DNA of 64,000 nucleotides from assembly GCA_017557635.1 (NCBI GenBank), contig JAFYYH010000021.1, forward strand, positions 475,161 to 539,160, written 5' to 3'. The notes under the pieces are model-generated. The model ran no database searches, was not told the DNA's origin, and saw only the letters and a list, made by a program, of their open reading frames with translations. Source of the DNA: Bacteroidaceae bacterium (lineage in GTDB: Bacteria > Bacteroidota > Bacteroidia > Bacteroidales > Bacteroidaceae). The position numbers were made by a program, and so were the translations under genes. Within the stretch, counting starts at the first letter, position 1; each line of letters opens with the position of its first letter. Shown piece after piece: positions 25,956 through 36,000 of the stretch.

Positions 25956-26291
25956 TCATTTCTCGTCGTTGTTATCGCTGTTATATCCACAGCGCAGACA
26001 TCGTTTCTCCAGACGCTCGTTGTTGGCCTCATCAACCGGGCAGTGTATGTTCGGGTCCTTGAACCTGTGCTCACACTGACCTGATTTCATGATCACCGCA
26101 CTTTTCTCGGCGCTGTCCAGTTTCTCACGCTCAAAATCAGCGTTACGTTCCTGGTAAAACCGTTTCTGCTCCTGTAACATCTCCAGCACCATGGTGTAGG
26201 GTGTCTTACGCTTGTCAATTATCTTGCCAAGCACACCGCCCACACCAACAGATATCAGCGATGTAATAATCAACGTCCAGTCAATCTGCAT
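25956..26291 (-). CDS. small membrane-anchored protein with zinc-ribbon-like end
   Basis: 111 residues. An N-terminal membrane segment (LIITSLISVGVGGVLGKII) is followed by a short coiled coil (LQEQKRFYQERNADFEREK) and a C-terminal cluster CEHRF...HCPV...CLRCGYN that looks like a zinc knuckle. Similar small anchored proteins occur in Bacteroidales phages beside virion genes. Holin, spanin or assembly roles cannot be separated from the sequence. Confidence 0.58.
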   Translation of the reverse strand: MQIDWTLIITSLISVGVGGVLGKIIDKRKTPYTMVLEMLQEQKRFYQERNADFEREKLDSAEKSAVIMKSGQCEHRFKDPNIHCPVDEANNERLEKRCLRCGYNSDNNDEK

Positions 26292-26298
26292 CGCTTAT

Positions 26299-26883
26299 TT
26301 ACGGTTGGGTAGGAGTGAATGTAAATGTCTCAATCGCGCTATCTACCATACCGTCCTTTATTGCGATAGCCTTGTAGGTTGTTTCCTCAGCAGGCTGGTC
26401 AAGTGCGGCAGAGTAAGCTGTTGATGCCGATGTCGGGTCTGAATCGTCATCAGTGTAGTAGATAGTTGCACCATCGGTAGCGCAGCTCATCTCAATCTTA
26501 CCGGTATCAGCGTTGACACCGATAACCGGCTTAGCCACGATTGTGAACACCTTACTTGCCACAGCGCTGTCATGGCAGTCCAGTTTCATGGCGATAGCCT
26601 TGATAGTAGTAGGACTGGCAGCAATACTCAGAGGCTCGCTATAAACAGCCGAATCGGCTGTCGGCTCTGTGCCGTCCGTAGTGTAGTGAATTACCGCACC
26701 GCTGGTGGCGCAAGTAATGGCAGCCTTGTTACTTGACAGAGCAATAACCGGAGTTGCCACGGTAGGCAGCTGGTTATATGCAATCACCTTAAGCGTCTCG
26801 CTAATCTCAGCCATTGTCTTGTTCAGTTCGTTAAGCCTGTTGGCAATCTTGCGGCTGGAATCGTTATCTTTATTTGCTCCCAT
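26299..26883 (-). CDS. virion-region protein with two chitobiase-C-terminal-like beta domains
   Basis: 194 residues. A short helical N-terminus (RLNELNKTMAEISETLKV) carries two tandem domains of the CHB_HEX_C_1 type: SGAVIHYTTDGTEPTADSA...TTIKAIAMK and DGATIYYTDDDSDPTSAST...TTYKAIAIKDG. The G-A-x-I-x-Y-T-x-D-G-x-x-P pattern is diagnostic. Such Ig-like folds decorate phage capsids or tails and may hold carbohydrates. The shared upstream element (copy 2) stands 52 bases before its start. Confidence 0.78.
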   Translation of the reverse strand: MGANKDNDSSRKIANRLNELNKTMAEISETLKVIAYNQLPTVATPVIALSSNKAAITCATSGAVIHYTTDGTEPTADSAVYSEPLSIAASPTTIKAIAMKLDCHDSAVASKVFTIVAKPVIGVNADTGKIEMSCATDGATIYYTDDDSDPTSASTAYSAALDQPAEETTYKAIAIKDGMVDSAIETFTFTPTQP

Positions 26884-26935
26884 AGTAAGAATATATTAAG
26901 CAAAACAAAAATGGGGACAAATACTTGCCCCCAAA

Positions 26936-26950
26936 GTCTATCTTAGCCCC
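26936..26950 (-). promoter_or_regulatory. shared upstream element, copy 2
   Basis: GTCTATCTTAGCCCC, 52 bases upstream of the Ig-like protein gene. The neighbouring sequence AAAATGGGGACAA...TTGCCCCC AAA is nearly the same as at copy 3, so about 45 bases are duplicated. Confidence 0.6.
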
Positions 26951-26963
26951 TATACAATCAGTG

Positions 26964-27113
26964 TTATAACGCCATGCGGCGGCTGTTAAAGTCATCGCTG
27001 AAATCTATGCTAAAGTCCTCTGGTCTGCTGATGGTACGCAGCAAGCTTAATATACGTGCCGCCTCCTCAACAAGTGCGCTTATCCGGCTGTATGTTTTTT
27101 CCTCGTCAGTCAT
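26964..27113 (-). CDS. 49-residue acidic phage peptide
   Basis: Small ORF, ATG at 27111-27113 and TAA at 26964-26966. The product begins MTDEEKTYSRISALVEEAA, is helical and acidic, and ends NSRRMAL. It is supported by its place in the late transcript and by having its own copy of the shared upstream element 50 bases before the start. Function unknown. Confidence 0.6.
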   Translation of the reverse strand: MTDEEKTYSRISALVEEAARILSLLRTISRPEDFSIDFSDDFNSRRMAL

Positions 27114-27163
27114 AACCTATATTGAACCTGGAACAAAAATGGGGACAATTGCTCGCCCCCAAA

Positions 27164-27176
27164 GTCTATCTTGGCC
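27164..27176 (-). promoter_or_regulatory. shared upstream element, copy 3
   Basis: GTCTATCTTGGCC, one mismatch to the other copies, 50 bases upstream of the 49-residue ORF. It lies just past the stop of the tail hub gene and is preceded by the same ATGGGGACAA...GCCCCCAAA as copy 2. Confidence 0.55.
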
Positions 27177-27181
27177 TGCGC

Positions 27182-29992
27182 CTATCTCAGACGGCTGCCG
27201 TAACGTGTCTCATACTCAGCCTCCACGTAACTGATACGCTCCGTCTCGCTCAGCTCACACAGCAGCATTACCCTGAACTGCTTATATGAGCCGCCGCGCA
27301 TCGAGCGTAGCCGCTGCCACGTCTGGCCGTCCATGCTACCCAGCAGGATCATCTTCACCTGCGTCTTGTCATACAGCCCACGCACAAACAAGCGGTTAAG
27401 CACCTTACGCACATCCACCTCATCCAGGTCCATAGGACGTGTCACAATCATACCCATACGCCTTGTCGCAGTGTCCTGTCCGCGAGCGTTTGAGAAACTC
27501 ATTATAGCCGGAGCATGAGCCGCCTCATGAATGAGATAATCATCGTTAAAGTCATCATTAAAATCACCCCTGCTCTTATCCATGGCGATAAACGTCTCAG
27601 GATAGCTGTTAAGCACACGCTTAAATCGGTACCGTTCCGGCATCACCACCTTATGCCAGCTGTCCGTCTCCAGCATGTAAGTATAGATATACTTGCACAG
27701 CGGTCTCTCCGTGCTGGCATTAAAGAACAGCAATCGGCGGCCCACATAATCATACGCGGTCCTGGCATTCTTCATAAACTCCATGAACGGCATATCCTCA
27801 TGCGCTATGATAGCCAAATCACTCCAATCGGAGTAATATCGCATCAGCAGGTTATAAAGGCTGTCATCCAGCTTATAGTGCCGTCCGTGCATCTTGTCCG
27901 ATATGCACCGCAAGTCACTACCGGTAAGCAGCATTACGCCTTTCTTGGTAGTAAATACCACAGCCTGTTCCAGCTGGCACGCCGTACCAGGCAGCGCCAC
28001 ATCCTGCGACACCGCATCGGGCTTACCCAGACTTCCGTCATTATTTACAGATATAGCCCACAAGCCTTCTGTTGTGAAAATATACAGGCTTGAATAACCA
28101 AACTGGCCAGTTGATAGAGCTTTGGTAACAACCGCTATATCCACTAATTCTCCGAAAGGGAAAGACTGCTCAAGAGCAGGTGTAAACAAATTCTGGAATT
28201 CAAACTGGAACAAAACATTGCCTCTATACTCTATATCATCCAGTGTGTCGGTAGGAGACTGGACTTCGTTTCCATGTCCTATCAATGTTCCATTATCAAA
28301 ATTTGTAAGACAATAGGCTCCATTAAGATATGGATGCTCTTTCATCTCAAACTCTTCCGAATAATTGTTTCCTATTGAAAAAACACACTTGTAACATCTG
28401 TTGTTGGGATAGAACAGCCAGTTTCCAATACTGGGTACATAATCAACGGAATATGTTCTGTCAACAATTATTTCTTTGCCGCTGGTTGACCTGATATAAT
28501 ATCTCAGGTGTATGGGATAAGAAGGTACGTTATTTATACTTGTCGCCAAGCTGGGTATATTGAAATATCCGTTATAATGCTTTATCATCGCACCGATAGC
28601 CAACAATCGCTCATTATACACCTTAATGTTGTTTGGTATCAAGTAATTGTTTGTTTGCTTCGTATCATCCGTAAGGCGTTCTTTTGTAATCAGTATGTCC
28701 TGGCGGAAATCCTCCAACCCTACGGTGCAGTATTCCTCGCTTGGAACACGTGATATAAGTTCATTATAATCAATTCTGAGAAATCTGTAGAAATTACTTT
28801 TACTCAGTATTTCATCTCTTATCTCTTCATCAGTCAACACATGGCCATGATAGATTACTCCTCTATGACTTGAATCATTCCAATAGTCGGTTATACTGCC
28901 AACCTTTGGTGAAATCATATTTATTTCAGGTGATATAAATACATCTACTCCACTGACTATATCTTTCCAATCTGCAAACTCAGTCGCCGTCGTGCTGTCA
29001 AGGAATAGATTGATAAAATATGGTCTTACAAGCCAATCGAACGCTTGGCCTGGATCATCGGGGTCACTGTTGCGTCTGCGACGTACATAGGTATATCTTT
29101 TACCACTTGATAAAGTGGTTATATCGCCGTAATAGTTAAACTCTAAGTTGTTCAAATCATCTACACCGCGTACCAAAACGGGCGCGCTATGCCTTACGTA
29201 AGAGCCATCGTATAACCTTATAGCATAACGTACAAACACAGGAGCGTTAAAACAGCCACGTTCAAGGTTATGTGTCAAATCCTGATTAACTAAGCCGAGT
29301 GAAAACTCATAAACTCTCTGTGCAAACGACGCATAATCCTCATCTGAATGCCAGTTGTCATCATGTTCTGTTGTCCATGGAGTATCCCAAATATCTGGAT
29401 TTGTATGTATTTTTTCCAATTCACTATATATGGCTGAAAATTGGCCGTGCTCCCACTCATCGGCACCGGTTTCTCCATAAGCAGGCGTGAGCTCGCTTTC
29501 TATTTTTATTCTCGGTTCTGGTATTTGTGAACCGAGTGTTTGATAACCGCCGTTTTTGAACAGCACATATTCCATACGTTTGGAGTTGCCGTCCAGGTCC
29601 GCAATTAGAATTATTAGGGTGTTTCCAACGCTCTTTATCTCTTTTACCGTCTCATCCGGTTCATATTCCAGAAAGTTAGAGAATGTTGGGGTGGGGGCAA
29701 ACCAGCCCACATACTTGTGGTGTACCTCCTGCTCCTCAACTATTGTCACCGTATGCTTGGTTCCAATATAATGATTGTAGCTGTTTGTCTTGTGGATATA
29801 CAACACCTCATAATCGCCATCGGTGTATTCACCTACAAGAGTATCATCGGTCACGTTCACGGCCGGTACTGACGTAGCCAACTCGTTCTCGCTCATCTCA
29901 AACCCTATTGACTCGGCCAGCCCACCGTCAGCGCTCATGCGGTCTGACGGAGTACGGCTAATACCTCTCAGTTGTATTCTTTTTGTTGGCAT
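27182..29992 (-). CDS. large tail hub / nozzle-like protein
   Basis: 936 residues, beta-rich, without signal or membrane segments. Blade-like segments such as SLYIFTTEGLWAISVNNDG and TACQLEQAVVFTTKKGVML suggest a propeller-type fold, as in tail nozzle/stabilisation proteins of short-tailed phages. The N-terminus (MPTKRIQLRGISRTPSDRM) is typical of tail hub proteins of this phage group, in my recollection. It lies between the giant virion protein and the Ig-like protein on one transcript. The middle third (about 28100-29500) looks more AT-rich than the ends, as if exchanged by recombination. Confidence 0.6.
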   Translation of the reverse strand: MPTKRIQLRGISRTPSDRMSADGGLAESIGFEMSENELATSVPAVNVTDDTLVGEYTDGDYEVLYIHKTNSYNHYIGTKHTVTIVEEQEVHHKYVGWFAPTPTFSNFLEYEPDETVKEIKSVGNTLIILIADLDGNSKRMEYVLFKNGGYQTLGSQIPEPRIKIESELTPAYGETGADEWEHGQFSAIYSELEKIHTNPDIWDTPWTTEHDDNWHSDEDYASFAQRVYEFSLGLVNQDLTHNLERGCFNAPVFVRYAIRLYDGSYVRHSAPVLVRGVDDLNNLEFNYYGDITTLSSGKRYTYVRRRRNSDPDDPGQAFDWLVRPYFINLFLDSTTATEFADWKDIVSGVDVFISPEINMISPKVGSITDYWNDSSHRGVIYHGHVLTDEEIRDEILSKSNFYRFLRIDYNELISRVPSEEYCTVGLEDFRQDILITKERLTDDTKQTNNYLIPNNIKVYNERLLAIGAMIKHYNGYFNIPSLATSINNVPSYPIHLRYYIRSTSGKEIIVDRTYSVDYVPSIGNWLFYPNNRCYKCVFSIGNNYSEEFEMKEHPYLNGAYCLTNFDNGTLIGHGNEVQSPTDTLDDIEYRGNVLFQFEFQNLFTPALEQSFPFGELVDIAVVTKALSTGQFGYSSLYIFTTEGLWAISVNNDGSLGKPDAVSQDVALPGTACQLEQAVVFTTKKGVMLLTGSDLRCISDKMHGRHYKLDDSLYNLLMRYYSDWSDLAIIAHEDMPFMEFMKNARTAYDYVGRRLLFFNASTERPLCKYIYTYMLETDSWHKVVMPERYRFKRVLNSYPETFIAMDKSRGDFNDDFNDDYLIHEAAHAPAIMSFSNARGQDTATRRMGMIVTRPMDLDEVDVRKVLNRLFVRGLYDKTQVKMILLGSMDGQTWQRLRSMRGGSYKQFRVMLLCELSETERISYVEAEYETRYGSRLR

Positions 29993-30004
29993 AGTTAACT
30001 TACT

Positions 30005-30048
30005 TTAAGTCCGATATTAAGTCCGATACTATCACTTTAAGTCCGATA
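30005..30048 (-). repeat. three copies of a 12-base repeat across a gene junction
   Basis: TTAAGTCCGATA occurs at 30005-30016, 30017-30028 and 30037-30048; the first two are exactly tandem. The third lies inside the last codons of the giant gene (encoding ISDLK), the others between its stop (30032-30034) and the next start at 29992. They may come from slippage or serve as a binding site or translation spacer. Confidence 0.6.
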
Positions 30049-33000
30049 TTTCGCGTATCATTCTTGCTCTTAGCGCATCATGTTCTCGGGTTACCTGCTT
30101 ACGCTGCTTGCGGTCCTTTCCGTCAAGCTGACGCAGGTACTTATCATAACCGTCCATCTCCTTCTCATAGCGTTTCCACACCTCCAACACCTTGTAATCG
30201 TAACTATCAGTAACTTTCTTGTAGTACTTTTCATCACCGGCTTTCATTGCCTCCTTGAGCCTGCGCTCGGTATCCTGTGCCACCTCGCGGTAGTAGTAAT
30301 ACAAGTCAGTCACATGTGCATTACGATATCGGTCATCGTTCCATGTCATCAGACGGCGCAGGAATGGAGTGTCACTTATCTTCACCTCGCCGCCCAGCGC
30401 GTTCTCCATGAACTTGAGGCCCTTGCCTACGGTAGTGCCCACGCCACCGGTGTAACCCTCAACGATATGCTCCATGATATTGGGATTCCAGTTCACGGCA
30501 CCAGCCTCATACTCGTTACCGCCGCTAATCCAGTTCAGCGCCTCTGACAGCGCCACATACACCTTACTGGTGTTCTTAAGCGGATTGCGGTAAGCAGGAA
30601 TATGTTTCTTCTCCTCATCACTCAGGAAACGGTTCTCGTTATACACCCTTGCGCCCTTATAGTCTTTGTTTTGCCATACTTCCACAAAAGGAGTACCAAT
30701 ACTGGGCAGCACGGCAGCCAGGCCCGATGTCGCATCCAGCGGAGCAATCTCACCAATCATGCTTGCCACCTCACCCACGATGTTACGGTGCGGCTCGCGG
30801 CCCAGTGAGTGGTTGACAACCATGTCACCCATACCGTAGAACACACGTGCCTCCTGCGGCAGTGCCCATTTCAGATACACACCCTTAAGGCCAAGCAGCA
30901 GGTTGTTGCGACGCTCATAGTCGGGTACGTCAAGGTACTGGTCATCATCGTCATCATCACCATCCAGCATAGAATGCAGCACAGCGTTCATGGCACCCAG
31001 CATGAGGTAACCGCCCACCCACAAGCCCAGCTTGCTCTTGTTTTTCTTGGTCAGCAGGTACATGGCGTTAAGACCCTGGACCGATGCGTTAAAGAACATT
31101 ATCGCGTGACGGCCATATACTGACAGCATGCTGGCCAATACGGCAAACAGACGCTCTATGTCATTGAGCTTGCGGCCTTCTCTTGTGCGCAGGAACTCAC
31201 TCTCTTTCCATGTGATACCCTTACCGCTGCCTTTGCGGTTGAAGTTCACCGTCAGCTCCTTAGCATCGGCCACGCTCTCCACCACGCTCTTACCCTGCTG
31301 GCGTGATGTCAGGTATGCGGCAAAACGTGTCATCTGCTCAAAGCTCTCGCCAAACTCCTGAACAGCGTCCAGCGCTGCACCAGCACGCTCAATGGCGGTA
31401 CGTGTCTCACCAGTATATTTCTTTATCTCAGCTTCCCATACGTCAGTACCGCGGACCGATGTATAACCGGTCACACCGCCGTTCTCAACAAACAGGCGGT
31501 AGTGCTGCTCCAGCTCTCCTGTTCCCAGCTTGCCGTTCTGCAGGTCACGTTTCATACGTACCACTTTCAGAGCTTGTTTCAGGTTCTTACGGAAAGCCTC
31601 GTTGTACGCCTTATCTTCCTTGATGTTTACTGACATGAGCGCAAACAGCATATCACGCTGCAGGTTGCTCAGCCAGAACTCGGGGTTGAGTGACGTGTTG
31701 ATTGACGCAAACCCACGCAGAATTTTAAGCGTTACCTTGGTAAACTCACTCTTGCTGGCATCTACGTTCAGCTCTCCGTTGATGGCCTGAGCCGCACGTG
31801 GATTGCCGTTTATGAACATGAACATGTCACGGCCGCCCAGCTTGAATGTTATGATATGTGACTTGACCTGCTGCTTGCTGGTGTTCACCACATAGTTCAA
31901 GCGCTGCTTGTCAATCTCACGCACGCCACGGAAAGCACGGTGTTCACGTGCCAGCTGCTTCATCTCATTTTCCCACTGCTCATACTCGGCCTTTGCCTGG
32001 TCTGTTGACAGCGCCTCGGTGAACGGAGGATATTGCGGCTCAAATATGGTGCGTCCCTGGTCGTCCAGCTTGGCATTGCCATTCTCATCCACCTGTTTCA
32101 CATACCACACGTCACTTACCAATACCAGGTCATTGTCCTTTTGGCGGTTACTTACAAAGTAATACAGGGCCAGCTTGCTCTCGTTCTTAATGTCAGCAGC
32201 AATAGCTGAGCTTGCCATGGCACCGATATATGCCAGCGGTGACTCAGCCTTGGTCTTACGGCCCTTAGCCTGTTTGAGCGGTGCTACAAACGTAGCGTCA
32301 GCGTTGCTGGTGTAGTAGGAGTACATATCCTCGGGGGTAGTCTCGGCAAAGCCACGCAGCGGCACGTAGTACTTGAACATGTCACGTACGTGCTCATACT
32401 GGCCGCGGCTCATCATGTTAGCGTCATACTGGTGTTTCAGCACCGCCTTGGTAGCGCCGTTGATCTGTTTCCACAGCTCAGTCATGTAGTCGCTGCCCAT
32501 ACGTTTCTCAAAGTCTGCTATTTCGGCATCTGCGGCCAGCTCCATGTCTGACATGTTGTCAAACATGGGCTTACGTGCGGCCAGCAGGCGTTTCTCATAC
32601 GCCTCCTGCGTCTCTTTCGTTGGATCATACGGCTCAATATTCTCATACTTGGAGTAGAGACCCGTCAAACCACCGTAATCTTTCTCACGCAGCTCCTTGT
32701 ATTTGCTGTCAGTACCGGACTCAATAGCCACAAAGTGACGGTCCAATATATCATCCTCACGTGATATGCGCTTGTTTATCTCCTCATCCGTCAAATCCGG
32801 ATGCTGTTTTGCAAACTCCTTGATAGCCGCTACTTTGTTGTCATGGATAGCCTGGTAGAACGCACGTGCGTCACGCTTAGCCAGTATGTCATTACGCTCC
32901 ACACCATGTTTAAGCATCAGGTAACGCTCAATCTCATCATAGCTCATGCCGCGCTCATCAATGATAGCCTGCACGGCTTTCATCATCTTATCCCAATGCT

Positions 33001-36000
33001 CGCGCTCCCATTTCTGCATGGCGGCCAGACCTTTTGATGACTGCTGGTTAAGAGACTTGCGTATATCCTCAAATCCCTGTGCCTGTTTTTTGGAAGCTTT
33101 CTCCAGCGCGTCAACAAGAGTATTCACGCTCTGGAACTGGTCGCGGTAGGTCTCATCCATGCGAGCCCACATACGGCTCACCACGCGGTTGTAGAGGTTG
33201 GCGGCACTCTCGCCTGTACGTTCCTCAGCCTGCTGCACCCTTGCAGCCTGTGCACCGTCAGTACGGTTCTCATCATCGGCAGCACTCAGACCCAGGTTAT
33301 GAGCCAGCGCAGCACCACGTGCAATAGTAGCGATAGACTTATCACCCTGATGTGCGTTCTGGAACAGGATATAACGTAACGTGTTACCCTCAACCCATCT
33401 CCAGCCCATAGGTGCTCTATTCAGCACCTTGTCAATCATCTTATTGAACGCGGTCTCTATAATATCCCAGGTATCCTGTGACTCCGCATCATCGGTGGTG
33501 CTCTCGGCCATTGAGCCCAGATATTCCATCATGGCACGTGCAGTGTCCCAGCCATAGCTCTGCTGAGCAATCTCCACCACCTTCTGACGGAACTCTGGCA
33601 ACTCGCGGTACAGCTCCTGTGCAAACTCACGTACTGCATCGGCTCCCAGTATATCGCTGAGCGGCATTTCACGACACATAGCCATGAGTGCTGCCTCCAG
33701 CGGTGAGTCTCCGTTCAGCGCGCCAATGTTGATAGTCAGCTTGCCGTCCTGGTAAGAACTCTTAAAGCTGTTCTTAGGCTCGTTGATAACCTCAACAGCT
33801 ACACCCAGGTTAGCGCCCACAGCCTTACAGCGCTCCGTCATGTCTGCTGCGCTATCCTCATAGTCAGTAGGCTCAACGGTCCGCCATCTCACTTCATCAT
33901 CAGGACCGCCCAAGTTTCCATTATCGCCCACCTCAGAACCACCATATTCCATGCCAGGCTTGGCTGCAGAGTCCGTCACCGCGTCGCGCTTGCCCTGTAT
34001 GCTGTTTGTGTAGCCTACTCCTGTTCCTGCGGCTTCTGCCTGTGTTCTTCCTGCCAGGCTTTCTCCATCTCTTCCAGCTTGGCCATCATCGCCTTTCCTT
34101 CTTTCGTCTGCATTTTCAGTCTTTTTTATCCTGTTGACTATACCGTTAAAGAAACTCTCCAGCTGCTCATCGCCACCTGCATAACCCTTCACCCTCTCGT
34201 ATTCCCTTCTATGGAACAGGTCATGCGACAGGTTGTATGTTATGAACTCGTTGTCGGCCTCTTCCGCATCGATTTTCTTGAGCAGCTGATAGAGATCTTC
34301 CGCCCACCGTCTGGCGTCCTCCCCGTATCTGCCCGCAAAGAACCGTATCATCGAAGGAACGGCGTTTGCAGGCACCTCTCCTATGGTGCCGTGGACGTTC
34401 TCATGGAGCATCTCCGTCATGACCTGTTCGCCGGATGTGGTTTCGTCCCTTGCAAAGATAATGATTTTTGGCTCTATCCCTTCGTATTCATACCTTCCTC
34501 CGTCTTTATCCTTGTCGGCGAAATCTTCCTTGTAATCTTCGTAGAGCGCGTCGATATCAACGTTCAGCAGTATGTTCATCATCCTGCGGAAACCCTCCTT
34601 GCTGAGCATTTCCTGTCCGCTGAGGATATGCGTATCGTCGATGGTGTTGAAATCGTCTTCGTAAGCGTCTTTTATCCTCCACGTGAACTGCATCGGCGAT
34701 TCATCTTCCCTGCGGTCTGAGGTGTCGCTCATGCGGAACATGGTGGTTTCACTTTCTACGCCGTTTCTCCAGTTGTTGTAAGCATCCATTGCAGCCTGTC
34801 CCGCGCTCTTCTTGGGAGCCAGTATCTCCACGCCTCTCTCGTCAAGGATTTGCAACAGGGCAGGGGGTACTATATCAAACGTTACTCCTGTTTCGCCAAA
34901 TTCGTCTTCCCATCCATCGGCCACTTCCTCCCAGGGCACAATGCGTAAAGGCTTATCCCAGCGTGACAGTATAAGCTCGCCTCCGTTCCATCTGTGACGG
35001 CCTACACTCTTAGCGGCCTTTTCAGCCTTATATCCTGATGTAAGTTCGCTTTCCGGATACTCGGTCTCTATGTATGCCAGCTCCGGACGGTTCCAAGCCT
35101 GAGTAAACTGCTTGTTCAGGGTTGTGGGACGTATATGTATGTACGGATTGTAATCCACACCGTTTACGCTTCCGCGTCCTTGCGGCTTGATAAGGTTGAT
35201 CTTACCGTTCTTGTTGGCCAGTCCGGGATTCTCCTCAGCCTCTTCCCATTGTCCCAGATAAAATGAAGATGTAGCCTTGCTTTGTTCACCGGCTTTCCCA
35301 AGCTTTCCGGCCATAGGTGAACCAAAGCTTCCGTCTTCGTTCACCTTGACAGTCCTGTAACCCCTGGCTTTCTTGCCGGTCTCCAGTCTTGCGATGGTCA
35401 GCGGGTCAGTTACCCTGCGGAAACGTACCTCCTCGTCTCCGGAGGATTCGGGCATATCATAACGGGTCTGTTTTTCTGCCGTGCCTTCGGCCTTGGCTGC
35501 GTATCCGTTCTCAGGCTCGTTGAGCAGACCCCTGTCGGCGTATGAAAAGTAGCTGTAGTTTTCGTCTATTATGCTCAGCGCGTCCACCATCTCTATATCC
35601 GCCGTCTTGAGTAGCCTCTTGGTGGCGGCGACCGACGCGCTGTTCATGGGGATGCCGGTGCCGAAGACGCATACCAACCTCGCTCCGCAGGCTCCGGCGT
35701 AATGGGCACACTCGCGGGCCAGTCTCCTGGCTTCGTCCTCCGTACTGACATCTGTAAGGTCCGAGAAGAAGTTGCCTATCACATGCGCCGCATTGTCCAG
35801 GCACAGCACGTTGACCTTCCTTCTCTCTCCGAGACGGTGAGATGCCACGAACCGCGCCACATCCAGGGATGTCCTTATGCTCTTCATGTGCTGGGGTTTG
35901 TATTCGGGACTGAAAGCGGCCTCGTCAAACTTATACACCGGCACCTTCACCTCGTCCTTTGCCTTGTCGGGCATGTTGCCCACGGCATCCTGGCTGTTCA

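Noticed and set aside
34079-34720. 213-residue plus-strand open frame
   Set aside because: Opposite the HENVH module of the giant protein; no domain or plausible start.
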